From positions 889,501 to 953,500 of the forward strand of contig BSBM01000597.1 in assembly GCA_027924585.1 (NCBI GenBank): a stretch of DNA of 64,000 nucleotides, written 5' to 3'. This DNA is from Larix kaempferi (Eukaryota; Streptophyta; Pinopsida; Pinales; Pinaceae). Below the pieces are notes generated by a model. That model did no database searches, was not told the origin of the DNA, and was given only the letters and a program-made list of their open reading frames with translations. Below are positions 1 to 10,224 of the stretch, piece by piece. Each line of letters begins with the position of its first letter. The stretch's first letter is position 1. The position numbers were made by a program, and so were the translations under genes.

Positions 1-277
1 ATAACTAAAATATCGTTTCCTTCCCTTTTTAATAGATGGAGTGGTCCACTGACCAAGTCCTTAGTCTGTAGCATAGGTAAAGCAACCATTTAACAAGACA
101 CTTCGCACCATACATACTTTTAACGTGGGAATTGTCACTTGTCATCTAATTATTGCAGGGCGTAATTTTAGACTGCTGTTAGATTGATAGAGTGCTCCCC
201 GGAAAAGTAGTTTGCTGTTAGATTGATGAGATTGACGTAGAAAGCCACTTCGGCTGAGGAAGCATAATCCATTTACT

Positions 278-286
278 ATATAAATG
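278..286 (+). promoter_or_regulatory. Putative TATA box of the O-methyltransferase gene
   Basis: The sequence TATATAAAT lies about 62-70 bases before the ATG at 348. That spacing would give a short 5' leader of roughly 30-40 bases. It is the best TATA-like match in the upstream 347 bases. The transcription start itself cannot be seen. Confidence 0.5.
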
Positions 287-347
287 GATGACGAGCAGCT
301 GGTGAAAACATAAGCTTCATACCATTCAAGACGCAGTTCATATTTTC

Positions 348-1706
348 ATGGCACCCTATATGGACTCCATTGATCATGTTTCGGCTCATGGCGCCGGGCA
401 ACAGATCAACTCATCACGCGAATCTGCAATAAGCCACGAGCTCCAACTTTATGAGATGATATTCTCTGCTATCAAGCCCATGGCTTTGAAAGCAGCCGTG
501 TTGCTCCACATTCCTGACATTATCGCCACGAAAGGCAACGGAGGTCCCCTTTCCGTTGAGCTGATTGCTTCTGAAATCGCTGCTGCTAATTCCTCATCTA
601 CTAGTAATTCCCAAGTGGATGTGGGATACCTCTACAGAATTCTGAGGTTTCTTGCTTCCTATGGCGTTTTTACTGAACACGAAGAAGCCGATCAGGCAGA
701 CCATGCAGAAACGAAGAAGATGAAGTACGGAATTACGGGCATTTCGAAGCTGCTGGTGCAGGGTGGAACGTCTGGAAACCAGCAATCTTGTGGACCTTTC
801 CTGCTTCTGCTAGCAGACAGAGTGTACATGGAGGCTTATCAACATTTGCACGAGTCTGTGTTGGAGGGCTGCTACACATTTAACAAAGCTTATGGTATGA
901 GTCCGTGGGAATATCTGGGCCACAATCCTGAAGCCAACAGGATTTTCAACGAGGCCATGGCCAGCGACAGTAGCGCTGTCATGGCTTCCGTGGCGAAGAT
1001 GTATGGAGATGGGTTCAAGAGTATAAACACGCTGGTAGACATTGGAGGAGGTATGGGCTCTTCCTTGTCCGCGATTGTTAAGGAACATCCACACATTCGT
1101 GGCATTAATCTGGATGTCCCTCATGTCATCGCAGCTGCGCCTCCCATAACTGGTAAGATTCGTAACGTTGATCAGTCCATCAATCGAAATTTGTTGATCT
1201 GTAACACGATAGCATGATTTATATAAGTAAGTGTTTCAGGAGTGGAGCATATGGAGGGCAATATGTTCGAGCAGATGCCTTCTGCCGATGCCGTCATAAT
1301 GAAGGTGAAGGATTCATCTACGGTTTTACATTTGCATAACAAATTTACTTAATATTATTCCTACATCTTGAGGGCTATACATATTTTATTATCGTTGTTG
1401 CAGTGGATTATGCATGACTGGGAAGACGAAGAGTGTGTGAAATTGCTGAGAAGAAGCTACGAGGCGACGCATGCGAACGGAAAGGTGTTAATTGTGGACG
1501 CAGTTGTTGAAGGACGCAAAGAAGGTGAAAGTCTGTCAAGGCGATTGGGTTTGCTATTTGATATAGCGATGATGGTTTATACAACGGGTGGGAAGGAGAG
1601 AACAGAAGAAGAATTCAAAGGGCTGTTCCACAAGGCAGGCTTTAATAGCTACACCATAATCAAGTTGCCTTTCCTTCAATCGCTCATAGTGCTGTCCAAG
1701 TCCTAG
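348..1706 (+). CDS. SAM-dependent class II plant O-methyltransferase (COMT-like), three exons
   Basis: Transfers a methyl group from S-adenosylmethionine to a hydroxyl of a small phenolic, flavonoid or alkaloid-type substrate; the substrate cannot be told from sequence. Exons read as 348-1152, 1240-1304 and 1404-1706, with GT-AG introns of 87 and 99 bases that join in frame to 390 residues, near the family size (about 350-390). Residues ~30-130 resemble the plant methyltransferase dimerisation domain (IKPMALKAAVLL, YLYRILRFLASYGVF). The SAM-binding loop LVDIGGGMG is at 229-237. Exon 3 opens with WIMHDW, placing the expected catalytic base at His294. Asp322 (IVDAVVEG) and Glu355 (GGKERT) fit the partner acidic positions, and the end ..LIVLSKS is typical. 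No stop or frameshift appears. An alternative start is Met5 (position 360). This is the only host gene in the window that looks functional. Confidence 0.9.
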
Positions 1707-1730
1707 TGCGGTTTATGCTTTTATATATAG

Positions 1731-1740
1731 AATAAAATAA
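1731..1740 (+). promoter_or_regulatory. Possible polyadenylation signal of the O-methyltransferase gene
   Basis: AATAAAATAA begins 25 bases after the stop codon. It matches the AATAAA-type near-upstream element of plant genes. Plant signals are loose and the surroundings are AT-rich, so this is only suggestive. Confidence 0.35.
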
Positions 1741-4700
1741 GTTACGTGCTCGGGTTGCTACCTTGCAATAGAGTAACTATATATCTTTAGATGCTCAGGC
1801 TAACAGCATGTCTTATTCTGTAATACTGAGGGGGTATATGTATGTTCTTCAGTTAACCATATGCATTATCTTGTTATTGTTTATTAGGATGGGGCGGCAT
1901 GGTCATAGGGGTTATTTTGTGTTACCAGGTGGATGTCTAATAATATATTACATAATAAAGAGACAAAGTCTTTGAATCTCTTAGTGTCTATTCTGTTCAA
2001 AATATAATTTATTATAAAATATATTGTATTATTATTCCCGGTCAAGCCAGAGATATGTTAATTTATTGATTAGTCAAACTATATTCATTGTTATTAAGTT
2101 TGTTTTCTATTAAATTTTTTTAATGTTTTATAAAATTTTAATATTAAACTTATTTTTTTGGAAATTAAAATAACTTTAAAACTTTAAAATATAATATTTT
2201 GATTTGTGTTGGTTTGATGGACATAAATCCTCTAATTTTATTTATCTAAATTTAAAAATAAATATTTAAATTAAAATTCTATAAAACTGTCATGTTTAGC
2301 ACAATGCTTATACGCTTTGCATGAAAGTCTTATTACCTCAATGAAGAAGGGAGTATTCCTCAATCAGCGTGAAATGTAACGCTGACTTCATTCTCATGGA
2401 CAATCCTCACATCCAAGATACTGATGATATCCATGAAGGCCTGCCACTCCAAATAACTTATCAGAGGAAGAAAAAGCGGAAGAAGAAGATACTCAGTGGT
2501 AAGAGAAAATCGAACGGTGGGGTGGTTCAATTTCGCAAGAGGGTAACCTGTAATTTGCAATTTTTGCCCCCACACAGTGGATGATATCGTTCAATGCGAG
2601 GACTCTTTGGATATCAATATATTTTAGGGAAAGATTAGGGATTTTCTTTTACATAATAAACATTTGCAGTTATTCTTTGTTTGCCTTGTTTTCAATAAAC
2701 CGTAGATTTCTAATTCTCACTTTCTGGAGGATCTAAATTTATAATTGCCTTATGGTAGATTCAGGCATTGAATAATATTTGGTAGGGCATCCAAGCAGTG
2801 TTAGAATTTGGTTTTCATTGTATTCCTCAAAAATTTTCATTTTTTTCTTTTAAGGTTTTGAGTGTATATATCACTAGTTTTTGTTTAAATTTTTACCCTT
2901 CAATAATTAAATTTTGTTAATTTTTTCTTCAAAACAATATTTATTTTCTGGACATTTTTTATATTAAAATTAAAATGATAATTATTAATATCTATCATGA
3001 TCCATTAACTTGATTTCTATTCATTTTATATATCATTGATGTGCTATATTAATATTATATAAAGATATAGCTTAAACCAAAAAAATATGAATATACATCC
3101 TAATAAAGCATAAATAAACATAAAAATAGTAATCTAGTAGTAACTAAGCAGGCTATTTTGTTAACCACATCTACAATTTTTTCCTTTTCTGATTTTAATT
3201 TTGATTTGGTTTGGTTTGGTTTACTGGAATCAGCTAACTACACTCTAACTATTTGTATCCTTGAGTTATTTATCTGAATCTGTGTGGGTATTTGCATTAG
3301 GGCAAAAGAGCTTACGTTAAAGACAGATGAATGGAGCCAGAAAGGGCTAAATGGCTTACATTAAAGATAGATGAATGGTGCTTTGAGCAATATTGTGATT
3401 CAATCCAATGTTGGTAAAATGTTCTTCAGAATGCTCCCGGGAGAATCACTGCTCGCCTCAATGGACGCTGTTGGTATGTGAATGTGAATGCCTCACAACA
3501 TATATAATTGTGTTATTGTTTTCAATTTATTCATGGCTATTTAGAAATGTTCACGCATTCATATAGTCATCGCATATTTTTATTTTTCTTTGTAAAATGC
3601 AAGCCAGATATTAGGAACCGTTCAAGATTTAGGCAAGGATGTTATAAGCTCGACATCTGAGGCCACAACTACATTGGTTGCGAGCAAGTGCAAGCGGCCA
3701 GAGGATTTTTGAATCTATCTTATGTTTTGAATCATTAAATTCAGCATGGTTAAATTACTTACATGTTACAACTGCTTGTATCATTTCAGGTTTGGGAAGG
3801 GAGCATGACAGATAACAAGTGATGTATTTAATGTAGCGGGGAGGGTGCAGAGGAAGCCCTGTGTGTCGTTCACACAAACACTATTTAATTGATGGTCTTA
3901 ACACAAAATTTTTCCAGAAAATAAACCTTATATTACAAAAATAATGTATAAAAAAGAATATTGTTTAGGTTTATTGTTAATATCAAAAGAAAACATGTCT
4001 TCCATTTTAATTTCCACATCTAAATCTATATACATTACTCAAATCCTTAGATAAACCAGTAAATGCCAAAATATCGTGCAGGAATTACCTGTGAATCGTG
4101 ATAATGTTTTCCAAAGTTATGTCTCCAAGACTTTAGATGCAGCTGCACCAACTTCAAACTCCCGAGTCTTGAATCCTGAGTCCCAACTTCCAACTTCAAG
4201 TCATTTAGTTGATGTTCATGTAGGCTTGTAGCAGACTAGGAGTGAAATTTGTAGAATGTAGATGCTCATTGTAATAATAGAAAAATAAAAAAAATAATGG
4301 AAACATCATTGAGTTAAATGAGCTTTTCTTTTTCTATGAAAAATCAATGCAACTTGGAATAGAAAGGAATAAAAATAATACTAATTTAATATATTTTTGT
4401 ATTTATGAAGCGAAAGTATAGTTGGAATTTGGAAATTCCAATTTGGAAAATATAGTTTTATATAAGATAAAAAAATATTAATAATACTAGTAAAATAATG
4501 ATGTTTTAGAAATTTTATTACCCTTCAAAAATATGTTTAAATGATAAATTTACCCTTCACACAAGATTGTTAATGAAAATTTTTAACCGTATTTAACGGT
4601 CAAAATGCCTAATGACGGTCATTTTGCCCGTCAAATTCCATCACTGCTTCCAAGCTCCCTAGACCATTTGGTAAGCCGTGATATGTGCCACTTCTTTGAC

Positions 4701-4760
4701 AAGATGGTTAGCCGCGATATGTGCGACTACTTTGACAAAAGATAAATTCTAGTGTCGATG
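1741..4760. other. AT-rich intergenic DNA with two short tandem duplications
   Basis: No gene is recognised. Short open stretches (for example 2369-2584, lysine-rich) have no recognisable domain. Two small direct duplications are visible: about 3300-3334 and 3343-3378 (core GATGAATGG), and about 4669-4704 and 4705-4740 (period 36, core GATATGTGC). Around 3400-3840 the base composition is less AT-rich, but no protein family was recognised in any frame. Confidence 0.5.
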
Positions 4761-4769
4761 ACATCATTT

Positions 4770-5420
4770 GATACAGTTGCCAAATCTATGTTGTTAAAAG
4801 AACTTGCATACTTCAACAGAGATTTTTGCAGGTGACTTGAAACTTAAAGTCCCTTTTAGTTTTCAACATTACAACAAAGAAGTTCAATGTATAGATTTTT
4901 AGGTAGGCTTTTCAACCAACCAGACGACTAAATATAAGGAGAATATTATTTATAAGACACATTAACCATGTCCAAAAATTTCAAGCTATTATAAATCTAT
5001 TGTTTATCAAGGACTATGTATACATTATGAGAATAAAATGACTGCGATCGCTTTGTTGAACTTGTTCTATGTACTCTTTTGTTCCTATAAAAGAATGTTA
5101 GCGTGGATGCTTGAATTCTTTGGGAAATTATCATCATATTTTGAGTTATCAGAATAGGAATCACAATTGACTTTCCACTTGTTAGATCTCCATTCGTAGC
5201 TAAACTTTTGTTAAGCAAATTTTATCAGAGGTTGGGTAGGATTTGTCCCTTGGAAGAAAGGCGGGGGTGAGAGATTAATGTCAAAAAATATTATATTCCC
5301 TTCATTGTGTGCCAACATATTCTCCAAATTCAAATCTCTGTACACAAATCCCTGGTGAAATAAGTACTCAAGCACCAACACTATTTTAGCTGCATAAAAC
5401 CTAAACTATATCCATAAATT
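4770..5420 (-). pseudogene. Decayed AGC-family protein kinase (phototropin/D6PK-type) fragment
   Basis: Minus-strand translation of about 5230-5400 gives a continuous kinase segment: FYAAKIVLVLEYL, then YRDLNLENML, then FFDINLS. This matches the AGC VIII pattern (FYAAEVVxALEYLH, YRDLKPENVL, DFDLS). Further along (about 5070-5130, frame-shifted) are ASTLT and FIGTKEYI, corresponding to the activation-segment SFVGTEEYIAPE. A weak match to the later S..A..LI region reaches about 4770. The catalytic-loop Lys of RDLKPEN is Asn and the magnesium-binding DFD is altered, with frameshifts and stops between blocks. It is therefore a relic. Which AGC subgroup it came from cannot be decided. Confidence 0.6.
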
Positions 5421-5523
5421 ATGATGATTACTTCTTAGGGTTTAGATATGAAATATCTATTATACTACTAGTTTAATCAAGCATTTCAGTAAGAGTGTAA
5501 AGGTTCTTGGTTATGTAGTGGAC

Positions 5524-5622
5524 TAATTCCTCTCTCTAACTCTGTCTCCACTGATGGTGTTTTGGTGAAATGCCTGCCAACTGTTCCAGTTCTCTGTCCA
5601 ATTCATCCTTCAAATTTGAAAT
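5524..5622. other. Host flank of the solo LTR, with left copy of the TSD (GAAAT at 5618-5622)
   Basis: This sequence continues, after removal of the LTR at 5623-9384, into 9390 onwards. The joined sequence resembles a second stretch at about 51550-51680 (shared core CCAGTTCTCT and the following bases). That shows both were once the same kind of host DNA and confirms the target-site duplication. The coding content is unknown. Confidence 0.65.
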
Positions 5623-8600
5623 TGTAACATCCCCAAATTTTACGAAAATTAAAAAAAAATTCTTACTAGCATTTATGTCAATTAATTGTTATGCGGAATA
5701 CATTCTTATTGACAACTGTATTAGAAAGGATTGTTCTATCCTAATTATGATGTTGTGTTTGTATTTATTACTGCATCATCTTAATTCATTTCAAATTGTT
5801 GACATGTCATAAACATTTATAAATATTAACATTGGAAGGAAAGTGTTAAGACTTAGCATATTTCATCTCATAAATCAATGTCGCTTCCTTTGTCTCGGAG
5901 ATTTACAGCATTATGTGTCATCCTTTATTTTTGGATCAATATTTAATTCTCCATTAGCGACTTAACAAAAAATAATTTTTATGCTACTAATATTTTTATT
6001 TTCTTGATGAAGGGATCCTATTGAATCCCCGAGGCTTACTTAGCTATTTTCATAGCTAACGCTCTTACTCCTATATGTACAAATATCGCAGGTGAGGTTA
6101 TTACTGTCGGTTGAAGAACCAATTACTGTACATTTAAACATAGCATTTGCAACTACTTTCTACTTGGTATTAATGACATAAGGGAAAACCCTAATAGGAC
6201 TTAGGGTAAGACCTACCCTATCCTAACTTGCTATTTCTAATTAAACAACTTGCATTTATATTAAAAACACCTTAATATTTAACTATCTTATAGCACTTAA
6301 ACTTTAATATAAAGTTCTCCATATATAAATTTTGACATGAAAAATACCTTAATAGCTTCATGATGACTTTAGAAAAATTCATGGACTCTATATTGATATT
6401 ACTATATGACCATGATTAAAATCATATGGTCAAATTCATGTATTATATGTCACTTATATAATTTAACATGAATGTGGTAGGTGTTAACCTTGACCACGAG
6501 TTATGAACTTAAAGACCCGAGCATATCAACACTTTGATAATGTGATCACTAGTTCATAAGCCTTTTGAACTATACGGTATAAAGTCTTCATGTAAACAAA
6601 CTCGTAGTGGATCCTTCGCTAGCTGATGGCAGGTGACATTTAAAACAGTCTTTAATGAGGTTGAAGTAGAAAGTCTAACTGGCAGTCTCATGGAAGCCAT
6701 TTCACATGACCACCTTGGGTTTTGGGATAAACCCTAACCGAGGTTTGAATGACTATCCAACCCTTCGAACATTCGTTTCACTTGTTCATTAAGAAAAACA
6801 GGGAGTGGAGGCCGACAAGATGCTGAAATGGTAGGGTTTCCAAGCTCCACGAGGTTTCAGGGGTATCCATGGAGGTTTTGCAACTGATAGATGGGATTTG
6901 GGTTGAAGAAACTTGCAAGCAAGGTAAGACCATACTCATGGGTCAAGCATTCGTCGTTTTAAATTATCCTTCCTGAAATAATTTGTTACTAACTTAAAAT
7001 ACTATTGTGATGGTCATGGAGTGGCCGGGTTCCATAAATTCTACGTTGCTACCACCTCCAGGAATATATCCACTGTGGCTTCCAACAATATGCACTGGTA
7101 AGCCTCAACGTTTCTTTACAAACCCTTAGTCAAACTTTTGTTATGATGAAAGGTGATGACAGTCGACATTCTCGAATGGTGCTATGCTGAGATGAGGGTT
7201 TTCCTCCGGTGTTGATTTTATACAGTTCATTTTTACATTTAGGAAGACGAGAGGCATTTGTAAATAGGCAGGTTGAACCTTTATGCCTATGCCTACATTG
7301 GGTCCTCGACGTCGTTCATTTTAGATAGTGCTATAAAGACCTTGTTTAGAGATTTTAATAAAGAAAAGATATTCGGATTTCGATATATGGTTTTGTTTTG
7401 TTTTCCATCCAAAAGGATGTTCTCAATGTTTTTGGTTATTTTAATTAATGAATATCTTATGATGCAAGTTTTATGAATTAGGGCTACGCCCATTTGTTGA
7501 ATCTATTAGCAGAATACAGTTTGCATTGTTTTAATGGTAGTCGTCGTTCCAAAGGAATGGATGCAGGGTTGAAACCTTATCTTGAAGATTTAACATGCTG
7601 TTGGTTTAGTGATTTGTTGGTTAAGGGTTTCGAACCCGTAATTCATAAATATATTTTGTTAGTTTTAAGAATTTAAGGGGAGTCGAAACTCAACCCTGCA
7701 TCTTTCTTTTTTTATACTGCTGTAACATTCATTATTAAGTTTTATAAAGTAACGACCTCTTTTGGGTGAGCCTTCTCGGTCTCGAACCCTGGTTTGTTGT
7801 TTTGGTATGTAATAAATGTATTAATAAGAATAGACTTCTCAAACCCTGGCGATGCCTATCAAAAGGCTCGTCTTGTGCGTTACTTACTACTGTGTTGGAA
7901 AAAGAATTATTTTCATATGTAAACTATCTTGTGAAGGTTTTAAAAAGTATAGAAACGAATACTTTTATTACTGTGTTTAAAATATGGTTTGAAGAAATCC
8001 TTTAAAAACTTGTCTTCGATGATGGTTTTCTTTTCAATCTATAATTTATTAAAGATGAAAGGTATTTTTAGGTTTTGCAAATACTCTGTTTTAATAAGAG
8101 CTTAAAATGATTCAGTTTTGGGTAGTCTGCTTTTACCATTTAAATTTTTATATGATTGCTATTACTTATAAACAAAAAGACTATGCTATTTAATCTAGGT
8201 TCTGCTTTGAATATAAAATCACTCGAATGCTATTATTACTATAAAATGGAATATGATGCTAAGTAGAGAGCTTCTATTTAAATACTATTTACTCAGATGA
8301 ATACTATGTTTTCTTCATTTAGTAAAGGAAGTATTTACTAAAATAAAGATAGAGGGTTTATATTGAAATAAAACAGAGTCTAATCTATGACGATCAATCA
8401 TTCGAATCTATCATTAATCTAACTTTTATGTACTAGATTACGACATGTAAAGTGTGTGGAAAAATACAGAAAAGTAATTTAATCAATCATTCTATATTTC
8501 TAATTTTATTTCTTTTAATAACATTACAGATTCACATTCATAACTAGCTCTTAAAACTAACTGGAATAACTCTGCATATTTTCTAAAATACTTAAAAATT

Positions 8601-9384
8601 TCTAGAAATAGATATACAGTAAGAACAAATACATAAGAAGATAAGAACCTGAAAATTGAATAGTGAAACAAACACCCAAGGGAGCCCGTTCCTCCCAACC
8701 AACTCCTAAAGGCAACCAATTTACTTGCCTTAGGACCCCCAAGCCTTCTCACTGAACCACTAGGGTGAAGATGCTGGGTAGATGCAAATGTTATCCTCCG
8801 CAACTTAGTAGTGATGTTGACAATACTCCAGAATGAGACTTTTTCTTTTCAGCAATATTGAGTTCTGCATAAAGCAGTACTAACTCAGATTAACAGTCTT
8901 ATCTCAGTCAATCCCTCCATCTTTCCTCTCATCGAACTCACTTGTTCTGTCTAGTTTCAAATTCATCACAAGGTAAAAAGTGATTATCCTCCTACTCCAA
9001 TTCGATGGGTATGAATAGATTGCCTAGGTCTTTGGTCATTTTTTTTAATTATTGAGCCACCTGCTCTGTTCCACTTTCTTGGGGAACATGACCATTAATG
9101 TAGGGAATTTTCCACCAGCAACAACTAGAGGTGCATTGATGATGCTACCAAGTGTCAATTTTCTCTCCACCCCAGTTCATTCCTCCTAGTGGATCAGTGA
9201 GCACTCTTTCAACATTCTCTTTGGGATATTTGTCTCCTCTTTTGTTTATAAATAATAAAATATTAAAGTATTTAATTACAGTCATCCTTGACCCCACTTG
9301 GTCAATAATCATAAAACATTACAATAACATATAACATAATGTTTTTCGCATGAAATAAAATATTCAGAATTTGGGTATGTGACT
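5623..9384 (-). mobile_element. Solo LTR of a Tekay/Del-like chromovirus
   Basis: A 3,762-bp sequence that begins TGTAACATCCCC and ends GGGTATGTGAC plus T (A in the other copies). It is flanked by the 5-bp direct repeat GAAAT at 5618-5622 and 9385-9389. It aligns along its length with the LTR at 34285-38873 and over its last ~1.4 kb with the partial LTR at 14677-16048. Orientation is taken from the dead chromovirus at 16049-34284, whose PBS and PPT fix these termini. No internal region is attached, so it is a solo LTR, the usual product of LTR-LTR recombination. Short open stretches inside (for example 7273-7476 and 7766-8005) have no recognisable domain. Confidence 0.88.
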
Positions 9385-9524
9385 GAAATCGAGATCTCAA
9401 GGTCATCCTTCCCATTCATGGCCTACAATAAACTGGAATTGATTCAATTGGTTAAATAAGCATATAAGTCAGTGTTTTCTTGCAATCTTTAAATAAGAGA
9501 AATGAAGGCAAATAATTAGGACAA

Positions 9525-10220
9525 GGAATTCCCCGCACCTTTTTGGATGGGTATATACCAAGGTGAACCTTAATTTGCTTACCCAATCCACTTGATATTG
9601 TTGTTGTAAGGGTAACTATGTATCTGTGTTCATTTCTCCGGTAACAATTTCTAGTTCCAGGATGCCAAAACTGAAGACGACGTCTTTTTCAATTAGCTGG
9701 CCTCGCAAAGCATACTTTGGAGCTAGATAGCCACTTCCGAATGAAGCACATCACCATTTTAGTTGTTAAAAACATATGGAGATTCAAGCAATCAAGTCTT
9801 ACAAATCTCTATATAAATTTACTAAAAGTTTCGAGCCCTTTAACAAAAGAAGATTAATTATAGCAGTAAAAATATATCAAGCAATGGAACCATCTTACAT
9901 TTTCCTTGGTGACTGAAATTTAACATCAAGGTATAAAGATTTGCAATGTATGTGAATCCTGGTATAGAATTTTATTCAGATAGCATGAGTTTTTAAAGAA
10001 GAATGGATTTCAGAATAAAGGGTACTTACAGTGTTCCTACTACATGCGAAGTTATGTGAGTCAAGTCACCTATCTCGAAGATTTTAGCCAAACCAAAATC
10101 TGTGATCTTGTGGTTGAAGCTTTTATCAAGTAGAATGTTGCTTGCCTTGATGTCTCTGTGATGTCTGTGTGGATAATGTGTTCTTGCGCATCTTCATGCA
10201 TGTACACAAATACACGTATA
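9525..10220 (-). pseudogene. Receptor-like kinase fragment, copy 1
   Basis: Minus strand, two blocks. Block one (about 10030-10195) encodes [10 protein letters not shown], then after a small duplication/frameshift [12 protein letters not shown] and [10 protein letters not shown], ending VVGTL at a good splice donor (GTAAGT complement at 10024-10029). Block two (about 9525-9743) encodes [29 protein letters not shown] and a VDWVSKL segment. Together these are kinase subdomains VIb to IX of a plant receptor-like kinase ([34 protein letters not shown]). APE has become APK and the HRD region carries a short tandem duplication, so this is a relic. The upstream (N-terminal) part is cut off by the LTR starting at 10225. 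Confidence 0.8.
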
Positions 10221-10224
10221 GTTC

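Noticed and set aside
2369-2584. Overlapping 71-codon ORFs on both strands
   Set aside because: Lysine-rich low-complexity reading of a purine-rich stretch; no homology recognised and both strands are equally open.
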